Origin: Neurospora tetraspora
Taxonomy: Eukaryota; Ascomycota; Sordariomycetes; Sordariales; Sordariaceae
Reading direction: 5' to 3'
NCBI RefSeq assembly: GCF_033439725.1
Contig: NW_026944386.1
Coordinates: forward strand, 3,782,001 to 3,846,000
Length of the DNA stretch: 64,000 bases
Shown: positions 1 to 9,600 of the stretch, in pieces
Numbering within the stretch: position 1 is the stretch's first letter
Layout: every line of letters starts with the position of its first letter
The notes under the pieces: model-generated
What the model was told of the DNA's origin: nothing
Databases searched by the model: none
The model's input: only the letters and a program-made list of their open reading frames with translations
Program-made: the position numbers and the translations under genes

Positions 1-435
1 CGCGGGCAAGAGAAACTGATGACGGATTGAGGTGGCATCACAGAGACTGTTAGCACACAGTCCCTATAAGCGGCCTCTTTTGGAGAAAGCACTAACACCT
101 ACATGCGATGCGGAATGTCACCCTGAAAGTGGGGCAAATCCTCGGTGGATGTGGGTCCAGAACAAGTTACAGCGGCTTTGCCACTGTAAGTTCCTGTACA
201 AGCCGCTGAACTATCGCCGTGATCTTTGTCCCGTCTTCACGAGAAACGGATGTTCGCTATAACATTCTTGGACCACCTTGTCTTGGACTTGTGGGCACAA
301 GAAGTCTGTTGATTGTCTTAAGCTAGAGAAGAAAGGGAAAAGAAATGTGAAGGGCGAAAATACATGGTGGTGTGGGCTGGCTGGGCTCATGCGGTAATGC
401 CAGTGAAGGGGAGTGGGACAGACCCCACCACAACA
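1..435. other. no gene recognised
   Basis: Only short, unconvincing frames are open on either strand. I see no splice-linked exons and no RNA gene. The stretch ends where the trinucleotide tail of the neighbouring LINE fragment begins. Confidence 0.5.
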
Positions 436-526
436 CCTTGCTTGTTGTTGTTGTTGTTGTTGTTGTTGTTATTTTTAACGTCTACTTCCGCCTCCCGTAG
501 GGCATGAGACGTGCCACATCGGTGAG
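436..526 (-). mobile_element. 3' end of a LINE-like element, inverted copy
   Basis: Read on the minus strand, this is the last stretch of a LINE-like element followed by an (AAC)n tail; on the plus strand it appears as about nine GTT units near 443-470. The 62 bases at 465-526 are, by eye, identical in reverse complement to 2117-2178, the 3' end of the neighbouring plus-strand element. Both tails therefore point outward. It may be a separate 5'-truncated insertion or the product of a rearranged (twin-primed) insertion. I saw no obvious target-site duplication. Confidence 0.65.
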
Positions 527-599
527 GCAGTGGTGGGAATCCGTCAGGCAGTGTTAGTAGTGTGGGCGTGACGGACTTCCTCGTCCATCTTCCTCCTAC

Positions 600-2197
600 A
601 ACAAAAAGTCTTGGCGCCAAGTGTTAGTCTTAACGCTTGGTTGCCCGCAGAATCCTTAACACCACCCAAATCGCCGTTTTTACGGTCGATATCTCAACAA
701 CCGCAGCGACGGAATGTCTACGCCTTCGCCCTCTGGGGCCCCCAAACCACCGCCGCCGGCCATAATACCGGTTACTCCTTTGCCGGACATCTTTTGCGTC
801 CCGCCTCCGCCCTCCACGACGGCGCAGTCGGCCAAAAGAGCCCGGACTGCGGACGAGGAAGCCCGTCATGCCCACACCACCACCACAGCCATGACCACTG
901 GACCCATCTCGTCCATCGCAGAGACCTTCATCTCCGAAGCTCTCGCAAAAGCGGAAGTCTACCGCTCCTTTGCCACTCTCCTCGACTCTGAGCTCGCCCG
1001 CTTCTCCGTCATCTCACCTGCCCACGCCCGCGAGGCGTCACCTACGCCGTCCAGAATGTGCCCATGACGATGCGGATCGGTACCGTCCCTGTCGACACTA
1101 CCACTGCCATTAAGGACGAGGTCCTCGTCCAAACCGGCCAAGAGCCTGTCGCCCTCCGTCCCTCCCAGTACTTCCATCCTGGCGGGGCCTATGCAACCTG
1201 GCTCATCTCCTTTGATAGGCCTGTCTCTCCTTTCCGTCTTTTTGACGTTAGCAACATTAGCCGCCTCGTCCAGAAACGCCGCCCACTAGACCAGTGTGCA
1301 GAATGCTTTGAATGGCACGGCCGCAGAGGGTGCGCTCGCGCTGCTAAATGCCCACAATGTGGACATGCTGCCCACGGTGAGTGCGACCGCCACATTCAAT
1401 GCGCCAACTGCCGTGGCCCTTTTAAGTCTACCCATGCCGAGTGTCCTATGCGCCCAAAACGCCAAGGAGACACCGTCACCCGCCCGACCCCTCAACAACG
1501 GAAGAAGATTCGCCGTGATGGCGGTATTCTTGTCACTAGAAAATACGACCGCGTACCCCCTCCGATAGCCAGGAAAATACTACCATGTCTTCCGACGAGC
1601 TGCCCAGCCATAGTTCCGCTCCCTCCGGCCCCGAGAACTCCGACAGCTCTAACCGGAGCCAGCCCCCAGCTGATGAGGATATGATAGTGGTCCAGTTGAG
1701 CGAGCACACGTCCTCCGACGACGCAGTCCGCCGCTCTAGTCGCCACAAAACGCCCTCCAAGAGGGCCGCTGGCCTATGAGGTGGAAGTTGGCCACGGCCA
1801 CAATATTGAGAGGTTTACGGTGGACTTGGACAAGCTAGTTCACCGTGAAAGGAGACGGGGGGAGGCTTTGCGGGAGGAGGAGAGTGAGAGAGAGAACGGG
1901 GAGGAGTGATTTTGCCCTTTCATATGTCTTTTCCTTTGTTATACAGGTCTCGCCATAGACTGGCGGCTCGCTCATTGGGCGATTAGACTGGAAGTGTTGG
2001 GCCGCGTTTACGCTATGGGCAACACGTGATTTACACTGGCAATAGGCCTCGGGTTGCCCTCGGGTTAATGGTCTCGGTGGACAGTTAGGGCACTGCTCAT
2101 AATTTTGTACGCTAGACTCACCGATGTGGCACGTCTCATGCCCTACGGGAGGCGGAAGTAGACGTTAAAAATAACAACATCAACAACAACAAAAAAA
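600..2197 (+). mobile_element. LINE-like element reduced to gag plus 3' tail
   Basis: The element carries a Gag-like reading frame with zinc knuckles, then a short untranslated stretch, then a 3' end with an AAC-type tail at about 2173-2197. No endonuclease or reverse transcriptase frame lies between gag and tail, so an internal deletion or a gag-only derivative is inferred. Gag with CCHC knuckles upstream of the polymerase ORF is typical of fungal Tad-type LINEs. The 5' boundary is uncertain; 600 is an estimate. The nearby inverted 3' end at 436-526 belongs to the same family. Confidence 0.6.
714..1912 (+). pseudogene. gag-like zinc-knuckle protein of a LINE, frameshifted
   Basis: Coding sense can be followed in pieces. 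A Pro/Thr-rich N-terminus starts at the ATG at 714. The frame then changes near 1040 and runs to 1684, through three Cys/His clusters at about 1296-1450 (CAECFEWHGRRGCARAAKC, then CPQCGHAAHGEC, then CANC...H...C). This is the CCHC-knuckle arrangement of LINE Gag proteins. A further frame change near 1585-1684 leads into an acidic Ser-rich part, and another near 1779 into a charged tail ending at the TGA at about 1910-1912. At least three frameshifts mean it is no longer translatable as one protein. There is no heavy C-to-T decay, so it looks broken by small indels rather than by RIP. Confidence 0.7.
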
Positions 2198-2877
2198 GCG
2201 GTTGACCGATGAAGCTATTACCAATTCTTGGCGTTTCTTCGCATAGTGGATATGGGACTGTCAATGTCCCATGTGCTAGCAGGGTTACCCCGTCCATCCT
2301 TCGCAGTTTGTTTTGACTTTCTCGAGGCTTTTTCTTACTCGTCACGTTGTCCCTCCCGCTGCCTGTCTTGTGACCTGACCTTTTGTGAAGACATATCGCT
2401 GGATTCAGCGTTACCTCTCCGCCTTGCCCGTTGAACTCAGACCATGAATGTCCTGTTGGATTTCGGTAATAGGAGGGGTATAGCTACTGACGGGCAAGGG
2501 CAAGTACCTAGGTATTATCCCAGATGTTTGGTCTGAGAAGCTTGTGTTCTTTCCACGGGCAAAATTTCCCGCTGTTGTGATATGCTCCATTGGAGTGCTA
2601 TGACTGCCCTCTGTTCTGTTCCTGGACTAAAAAATTATGAGAAAATCCATCCACACACATATTTCTTCCCTGCACGTACATGTAGCGTCAATCGTGTTGT
2701 TAAGTCTTTGTACCGTAAACAACCGTAAGTCTCTTACAGCTTTCCAAGCTGGCTTTGATAACGGAGGCTTTGGTTGGAAGCTTCCCTTCCGAGGGGCGTA
2801 GTACCGCTCTTGCAGATTGGTGTTGTGAGAGAAATGAAATGACCCAGCGCCGTGAATGCGAATAAGAAGCTAGATCA
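2198..2877. other. intergenic, nothing recognised
   Basis: This stretch follows the LINE tail and includes the 3' flank of the ankyrin gene. Short frames only; no splice-linked coding pieces, RNA genes or repeats were recognised. Confidence 0.5.
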
Positions 2878-4248
2878 CTAGGGACGAGGTGCCGGCAAAG
2901 TGTCGGACCATGAGGGACTAGAGGGTGTCGATGGCTCGTTTCCCAGTAGACCCAAGTCTCCGATAGAAAACAGATGGCTAATACAAGTTGAGATGGTTTT
3001 GGTTAGACAAGATATGTGCGTGTCAGGTTGTAAGTAGCGTGGATCTGGGTAAGTTTCCCACTGAACATACCTGGTTTGCTTGAATCCTTCAATGGCATCC
3101 TTGGTCTCTTCATCAAGGTCTGCCAGTAGTAGCGCATCGCCCTTGATCTTCGAGACCAGGCAATACCAGTCAAATGTAGAAGTCTGCAACTTGGGAGACT
3201 TCAACAGCTCCTTGAAAAGATGCCGGAACTCCCGTGATCTGATAACCAATTCCAAGATTTCCGCTCCTATTCGCAGATTCTCTGTGGACGATAGAACTTT
3301 CAAGAACTCTTCGGACCTTGTCTCTGATTTTGACTCTGCCTGGGGAATCCTATCAAGAAGTATGCGACTGAGGTGAAGATAAGGGTACTTCTTGAAGAGA
3401 TATTTGACGATCTCATCATGATGATTGAAGGAGGCAATTTCCATTAACTTGTGACATTCTTTCAGGGCAAACGGAGCATGGTAATGACTATGATGTTCGT
3501 CAAGAGCTACCAATGTCGTCAAATGACCGTAATGACAAGCAAGAGAGCTTGGGGTTGCTCCCTTTTTGTTTTCTACGTGAGGTTCTCTACCACGCTTCGG
3601 ATGTTTATCAAGAAGCAGCTTGACTGTCGCAACATGTCCGCGGTAAGCAGCGACGTGGAGTGCTGTATCACCCTCCACGTTCATTTCATCAAGCTTCGCT
3701 CCATATTTGATCAGAGCTGAACAGATGCCACAAGACTTCTGTTCCTCTAGGGTGGATGCAGCCAAGAGAAGCGCTTTGTCAAGCGACGATCGAGGCATGG
3801 ACCAATAGCGCTGATCGAGAAGCATTTGAGTTGTGGCTAGATGCCCGCGGATAATCGAAAGTCCCAAAGCTGTATGGCCATCCGTGTTCTCTGCCTCAAG
3901 AGTAAACCTGTCAGGACTCCCGATCAGAGCAGAACAAGTGTCGAAAGACGCCTGCTCCTCTTGAACGCCTACAGCCATGAGGAGCGCTGTCTCCCCGTCT
4001 GTGCTTTTTAAACCCGCATCTGCTCCAAAAGCCAAAAGAACTCTACACGCCTGGGCGTGTCCGTTTTTGGCGGCAAAATGGATAAGTGCATTTCCCGTTG
4101 AATTCTCCATCTTGTTGATCATCCTCTTTCTCATTCGTTCTGTTTCACAATCCGCGAGCGTTTTGCGTATTGTAGACTCATCACCGCGTGCACACGCCAA
4201 GATGAGAGTGTCGAATAGGGCACTCTGAGACTTGGTATGCTTGTCCAC
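2878..4248 (-). CDS. ankyrin-repeat protein, 5' end incomplete
   Basis: The 456-codon frame holds several ankyrin repeats in its first two thirds; motifs such as NALIHFAAKNGHAQACRVLL and TALHVAAYRGHVATVKLLL are unmistakable. The C-terminal third is helical and Ser/Pro-rich. The frame has no ATG at its beginning: it opens on GTG at 4248, and the first internal Met comes after clearly coding residues. True translation must therefore start upstream, probably in the C2H2-like exon at 4266-4352, which is offset by one base. A likely in-frame 93-bp intron lies at 3070-2978 (GTATGT donor, TCTAAC branch, TTAG acceptor). The partner of the ankyrin repeats is unknown; finger-ankyrin proteins of this sort are common in fungal accessory regions. 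Confidence 0.72.
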   Translation of the reverse strand: MDKHTKSQSALFDTLILACARGDESTIRKTLADCETERMRKRMINKMENSTGNALIHFAAKNGHAQACRVLLAFGADAGLKSTDGETALLMAVGVQEEQASFDTCSALIGSPDRFTLEAENTDGHTALGLSIIRGHLATTQMLLDQRYWSMPRSSLDKALLLAASTLEEQKSCGICSALIKYGAKLDEMNVEGDTALHVAAYRGHVATVKLLLDKHPKRGREPHVENKKGATPSSLACHYGHLTTLVALDEHHSHYHAPFALKECHKLMEIASFNHHDEIVKYLFKKYPYLHLSRILLDRIPQAESKSETRSEEFLKVLSSTENLRIGAEILELVIRSREFRHLFKELLKSPKLQTSTFDWYCLVSKIKGDALLLADLDEETKDAIEGFKQTRYVQWETYPDPRYLQPDTHISCLTKTISTCISHLFSIGDLGLLGNEPSTPSSPSWSDTLPAPRP

Positions 4249-4265
4249 GTTGTGGGGTGAACAGT

Positions 4266-4352
4266 GGAGCTATACCCAACAGTCGAAAACGGACAGCCTT
4301 CATGCAGGCAACGAAACGGACGGTCGTGGGATCTGATATGTTTTCGTCGTGC
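4266..4352 (-). pseudogene. C2H2-finger-like exon of the ankyrin gene, out of frame
   Basis: On the minus strand this encodes ARRKHIRSHDRPFRC followed by LHEGCPFSTVGYSS, which resembles the linker and first half of a fungal C2H2 finger. It lies directly upstream of the ankyrin frame but in a different phase. A one-base difference in the C-run near 4250 would join the two, and I found no intron with canonical ends that does so. It is also antisense to the putative first exon of the DUF6536 gene, so only one of the two overlapping readings can be fully coding. Confidence 0.5.
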
Positions 4353-4480
4353 TTCAGTGGTGTGCAGGTTACCGCTTGTCTTCTTGGAGCCACGGTAAGT
4401 GATCAACCCACATTCATTCGAGCTGAGCAGCAGATCTTCGAAACCCCAAGTAACTGAACTTTCCACAACAGAACTTTGCC

Positions 4481-6652
4481 ATGCAAGCATGGGCAGCCCC
4501 AACACGTGCGGATATTGACAGGATTCACCAAAGTGGAGAAACTGCTGACATCGGCATTCTCTCTTTGAGAAACATGTTCCATATCCGCCCAAAACGACTC
4601 ATTATGTGGACAACCATGCTGGTTACGGTGTTGCCTCTCCATTTGGTATTTAATTCGGCCATATCATCAACCACTTCCACGCGGACATATCACGTGCTGG
4701 CTATCTCTCCAGAGTATCTGACGCGCCCATTCACCGTCCTTCGAGACTCGGTCATCCCTACAGTTGCTGGCCAGCAGGCGGACGGTCAGCTAGCCAACGG
4801 TCTGCTCTTTGACCTCCAGGATACACGAGAATGGAGAAGAGTCAATGTCAAGTCTGTTTTGATAGATCTTGAAGCGAAGGGGTCATATTACGGTGGTGTT
4901 GTCTTGGTAGCCGAGCAAAAGGCTATATGGGCCACCAGAAATAACATGTCGGAGCCTGTGTCTGGGATCCCATATCACATCATTGAGAAAGCGACACTGG
5001 GGTCTGATTTGCACCCAGACTGGATAAGGGCTATCACCGTCATGGTCACGACCAATAGGACTGTAGAGGACTCTTCCGAGTACCCTCATCAGGTAACACC
5101 TGACCGGATTGACCCTCTGGGGTATGATAACTGGGATGAGGTTGAGGATCAGGACCCCTTCTGGGGCCATTTATGCCCGAAAGGGGTCTGCCCCTTCGAT
5201 AACCCGCAAGGAGGATACGAATTGGATCCATCAACACCGGGATTTGACACCGTGTTCAGGATTCAAGGCAACATTTTTGTCAGACAGGTCCCCTCGAGAT
5301 GTCGATTGCTCGCAGAACCAATATTTTGGTGGTTGACCACCTTTTGCAACATCGTCATTGCGGCCTGTCTCAGCTTCATGGCTTGGTTTTACAAATCGAC
5401 ACCACTGGTTACCATTGGAGATGCGATAGACTCGTTTTTAACTGAGCCACCGTCTCCAGACTCAAGGACAATCCCGAGATCAAGCTGCACTTACCACTAC
5501 ACCTCGTTCACAAACATCTTCAGGCCACCGCTCCCGCTGCAGGCTTACAACCCCAAAGCAAGGCCGATGTGGAAATCGGTTTCTTTGATGCGGTGGTCTC
5601 TAACCACGGCCTGGGTCCTCTGCGTACTTGCCCTGTGCGGCCTCCAGTTCAGTAAAGCCCTGGAAGTTGAACGCCAGTACGCCTCACCAAATGAGCGCAT
5701 CAGTAAGTCGCTGGTCACCTTCAACCTCGGGATGGACTACGACCACCTTGTTTACGAAGGCGACGGCAGCACAACGAATATGTTGTCCCACCGCTGGCGT
5801 CTCGTCCTGATCGCCAACACGCCCCAAGTCTTTCTCTCGCTGACGTACCTCTTCCTCAACAACATCTTGACCAAGATGGTTGCCGAGCGTGAATGGCACT
5901 CCTTCCATGTTGGAACCGGAACCAAAGTCGAAAGCGAAAGCAACAGCAAAAGCGGAAAGAAGACATGGATGCATCGACTAATTGCAGGAAGAATAAGGAC
6001 AAGAGAAAAAGAAAACGAAACCGAGTGTGAGCCATCCCCAACCCCCAAAACCAAGACAAGGATCAAAACGCTGCGTACCTCCCAGCCCCGCGGCTCCCAA
6101 CGCTCCACCTTCTTCCTCAGCCTGCCCTACCGCTACGGCCTCCCCTTTGTCGTCGTCTCCAGCGTCATGCACTGGCTCATGAGCCAGTGTCTGTACTTCA
6201 CCGAGGTGGACTTCATCGATCTGGATGGAGTGACCCTTGACAAGTCCAACCCGACCACGTTGACGCTGGGGTACTCGACCTGGGCTATCTTCTGGGTGAT
6301 CGTGCTCGGGACGCTTTCGTGGCTCACGATTTTGGGGTTGGCGGTTTTCGGCAGGTATCCGGCTGGGATGCCGATTATGGGCGGGTGTTCCGCTGTTGTG
6401 GCTGCTGCTTGTCATCGTCCATTGACAGAGACAGGGAGAGTGAGAGAGAGAAGAGTGGAAGAGAGTGATGATGGGGATGGAGATGGGGATGAGATGGAAG
6501 AGGAGGGAGATACGGATATCGCGGCAGGCCCGTTGTCGTGGGGAGTAATCAAGCAAGTTGTTGTGAGGGATGGAGTGGAGGTAGAGGAGAAATGGCTTGG
6601 GTTCACGAGGGGGGAGGCGGAGAAGCCTGTTGTTGGTGAGACATATGGCTAG
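4481..6652 (+). CDS. DUF6536 family multi-spanning membrane protein, N-terminus uncertain
   Basis: The 723-residue frame has the hallmarks of the fungal DUF6536 family: a MQAWAAPTRADIDRIH-type start motif, then LSLRNMF...KR, a first membrane segment with PLHLVFNS, several more membrane segments, and the conserved C-terminal blocks RGSQRSTFFLSLPYRYGLP, YPAGMPIMGGCSAVVAAACH and a final GETYG. About six hydrophobic spans are visible. An upstream exon is suggested: a GTAAGT donor at 4395 and CAG acceptor at 4471 join LLGAT to NFAMQAW in frame, matching the family. That exon has an ATG at 4302 but lacks the usual first membrane segment and overlaps the antisense finger exon, so the gene may be 5'-truncated. 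Molecular function of the family is unknown. The C-terminal acidic insert (about residues 650-680) is low complexity. Confidence 0.85.
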   Translation: MQAWAAPTRADIDRIHQSGETADIGILSLRNMFHIRPKRLIMWTTMLVTVLPLHLVFNSAISSTTSTRTYHVLAISPEYLTRPFTVLRDSVIPTVAGQQADGQLANGLLFDLQDTREWRRVNVKSVLIDLEAKGSYYGGVVLVAEQKAIWATRNNMSEPVSGIPYHIIEKATLGSDLHPDWIRAITVMVTTNRTVEDSSEYPHQVTPDRIDPLGYDNWDEVEDQDPFWGHLCPKGVCPFDNPQGGYELDPSTPGFDTVFRIQGNIFVRQVPSRCRLLAEPIFWWLTTFCNIVIAACLSFMAWFYKSTPLVTIGDAIDSFLTEPPSPDSRTIPRSSCTYHYTSFTNIFRPPLPLQAYNPKARPMWKSVSLMRWSLTTAWVLCVLALCGLQFSKALEVERQYASPNERISKSLVTFNLGMDYDHLVYEGDGSTTNMLSHRWRLVLIANTPQVFLSLTYLFLNNILTKMVAEREWHSFHVGTGTKVESESNSKSGKKTWMHRLIAGRIRTREKENETECEPSPTPKTKTRIKTLRTSQPRGSQRSTFFLSLPYRYGLPFVVVSSVMHWLMSQCLYFTEVDFIDLDGVTLDKSNPTTLTLGYSTWAIFWVIVLGTLSWLTILGLAVFGRYPAGMPIMGGCSAVVAAACHRPLTETGRVRERRVEESDDGDGDGDEMEEEGDTDIAAGPLSWGVIKQVVVRDGVEVEEKWLGFTRGEAEKPVVGETYG

Positions 6653-9259
6653 GACCAGGTCGGGATCAGAAGCTATACGACGAGACTTGGGGCTGGTGAC
6701 CGGGGGCACCGGGGTGGTCCGAGAGACTGCCCGGTCTGTTTGACACAGTGGTCCTTCCACTTTGGCGGAACAGGACAGAAGCAGGCAGAAGAAGAAGGGC
6801 AACCCGAGCACTCGTTTGACTGTCGAAAAAGCTGTGTTCCGGTCGTACGAAAAGGACAAGGAAGGGTCATCCAAGTCCGAGCTCTAAATCTCAGGCACTC
6901 AGGCTACATTTACCGCATGTAACCGTGAGGCTGTGTTGTGTTGAGATTTGTGGACGCACCATACACCCAATCATCTAACTGCGGCTACCTGATCGGCTCC
7001 TTGATCGGCTCCCCGCGTGAAGACATGCTTCATAAGTCAAATCCAGCAGGCGTCTTTACCAGGGAAGGCACAGAGGGAAAGGCATGTTCTGCAGCGGTAC
7101 CTAGGAAAGCATCACCTCCGTTTGTGTTACTTGCCCGGGAGGCAAATATGGGCGCCGGCTTGGATGATGATGACTCCGTACTCCGTCCATGTCTGTCATC
7201 CCCATCAATAGTGGTCGTTTGTATGAGCGTAACCGTCACGCCCGTCCCCCAATTATCAAGAACTTGGGGTCGTCGGCTTCCTGTTTCGGTTGCTGGCGAA
7301 GATTGCCCTTCATGACCACGTAGCTGCTGGAATGACCCTGTGCGGCAAACTGCCGGAGACTTTCACACGGACCACTGCAGATTCCATGCAGGAGTGAATG
7401 GTCGAGCTGGACTTGACACTCAGCTCTGTCACGCATGATTGCACTTATCCATAAAGATATGTGCGTACAGCGGGTGGCCGCTTTGAAGATTGGCAGATGC
7501 AATGGAAGATCCGAGAGTGGAGGCGCCTCCCTTCATGTCTCTACTAGAGCCAGCATCCAGCTGGAACCGTGTATCGGGATTTATGGTCCAATCTCGGCCC
7601 TGAGATCAGGGCGAAGACCAACTGGGAAAGTTGATGGTATTGGTCCCTTGGGAAAGGGAAAATCCCAAGGAGGTGCCTGGTCCTCAAGCCGAATACCCTA
7701 AAAACGAAGACTCCCGTGGGGGACAAATCCGAGTGGACACAGCCCTTTCCAAACTCTCTACATTGATTCAGGTACCCTCTGGTCGACGTCGTTGCTTCCA
7801 TTGTCATTGGTATTCAGCCTCTCCTCACGAACCAGCCCTCGTATGGCCTACCCCGCTGCTACGGACAACGCCCAAATTTTGTCTCAAGTAGGACGGCAGC
7901 CAGTCATTAACAACATTTTGCCCTAGGCCGGAGGTTCCAAGATCGATCGTTGACGTTAATAAGGCTAATGAGCCTCCTTTGTGGCGTTTTGACCGCTGTC
8001 ATAACTAACATGCTCCCGACATGGTGTCGACTGACAAACAGAGACTAGGGTCTAGTTCGGTAGTCTAGAAGGAAGAAAGCGTCACCTATTGGTAGACTTG
8101 CTTGACCGGTCAATGCCGGCCCCAAGTCCCGAAATGTGAACCAATCAAAGTTACAGCGCCTTTACAGGGCATAGCAGCGCTCTTAGAAATCGGGATTTTA
8201 TCATTTTTCCTCTCCAGACTATCCCGCACCACTAGGAGGGGCTATTAGAAAAAGAAATTTATGATGCTCTTTTCATGCAAATGAACTCTATAGAGACAAA
8301 CTTGCATATGGATCAGTCGAGGTTGAGTTCGCCTTTTCACGGAGTGGCTTTGCCGAGTTCTTTCTTCTTTTGGTGTTGATGTGCATTTTGGCCCTCGGCA
8401 GCATTGGATGCCGGCTGTTAGCTTCCAGTTCTCTATGTCCTTGGACTACAGTGCAGTGGTACTGATAACTGCGGTTAGTGCGTTAGTGCTTTTTGCGGGC
8501 GGAGCCCATACAGAATTGCGCCTACACTATCTGATACTTAACGCACGGCCACTAAATGAGCATTTCGCAAGCGACTCACTTTTATGCCAACCTAATAAGC
8601 AAAACCTCTGTGTGTTTGTGCTTACATCAGCATCTCCATCTGCACCATTACGGACCTCACGCCCTTTACCTTTTTGTTCAGCCACAGAATGTAATGTGAG
8701 CTTCGTACCTACTGAATAAGCCTCTTCTGATGAATACGGAAAGTCGCATTTGATTTTAGCGTATAGGTGGCTGCATATCGATCTTCCAGTCTTGAGCAAC
8801 TACAAGGAGATTAAGAGCGGCATAAGAGGCCCGGAGAGGACGTTAACAAAGGCTTCGGGTATTGATTGTAAAGTGTGTATTACGGTCGAATCAAGAACAA
8901 TAGACCAATTGCCGAACCGATAGGTCTGGGATCTACCTCTACAGGAAGGTGCTTGGGGCGAGCTGAGCGGCATTCGAGACTTCATCACATCATCAACCCA
9001 TCTACCATGTTTTTGCCGGTAAGCACACGTTATGGAGTCCCCGAAAGCGCATGCATGTGACGTGTTATTTTCTTCTGTTCGCAAAGCACCAAAAATCCTC
9101 AATGATTCGCGCTTGAAATGCGCCAACTCTGTAGTCTGTCAAACTCGCGCGTCTCCGCCAAAAAAAGAAAAAAAATTCTGATGACACCCTTGGAGATCTT
9201 CGGCACTGGATATCGCACGTGTGGTGTTTGGATTGAGACGACGACACTTCATCCCATCT
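6653..9259. other. intergenic, no gene recognised
   Basis: About 2.6 kb with only short frames of ordinary composition. I looked for splice-linked exons and tRNA boxes and found none convincing. Confidence 0.45.
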
Positions 9260-9600
9260 TTAACCCGATCTCTTTCCATTTTCCTTGGTCTCGTCTTCCC
9301 ATTTCAGAAACTCCTGCTGCAGTACCGCCGCGATGCTCGAAGCTCTTTTATCCAAAACGTCGTCAATTATCTAGTTTTAGAAACAGGGTGTTAGCTGTGG
9401 CTCTCGTATGACAAGCCTCTTTTGAACCAGAAGCGGCCTCGAAAGGAGGGAAAGATGTATCATACCTTATCGACCAGCTGGCGCTTAGCTTCAGCAAACC
9501 TGCAGGTGTGGGGGATCGAAAACCTCTGTAAGGCGTTTGAGATTTCTGGGGACAGCTGACATTGTGCAGGATCTTTGCAGCTTCCGGTCAAAGTGGGCAT
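9260..9600 (-). CDS. small spliced gene, 81-aa protein of unknown function
   Basis: Exon 1 is 9600-9466 and exon 2 is 9370-9260, separated by a 95-bp intron with a GTATGA donor, an AGCTAACACC branch region and a CTAG acceptor. The ATG has an ideal Kozak context (GCCACCATGCC) and the TAA is at 9262-9260. The 81-residue product is charged and mostly helical, with stretches such as FAEAKRQLVDK joined directly to IIDDVLDKRASSIAAVLQQ across the splice, so the helix continues through the junction. There is no signal peptide or membrane segment. Upstream, a possible 5'-UTR intron lies near 9780-9720 (GTACGA donor, CCTAAC branch, CAG acceptor). I do not recognise the family. Support comes from the start context, splice signals and frame continuity. 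Confidence 0.65.

Noticed and set aside
387-620. 77-codon minus-strand frame with poly-Asn
   Set aside because: The Asn run is the AAC tail of the LINE fragment; not a gene.
2208-2262. GATGAAGCTATTACCAATTC-like sequence recurring near 15114
   Set aside because: Shared over only about 25 bp with mismatches; too short to call a repeat family.
5978-6874. 298-codon minus-strand frame opposite the DUF6536 C-terminus
   Set aside because: It is the antisense shadow of a conserved coding region and shows no family motif.
8990-9126. FGDSIT motif in a minus-strand frame, recalling GDSL lipases
   Set aside because: None of the other conserved blocks of that family is present around it.
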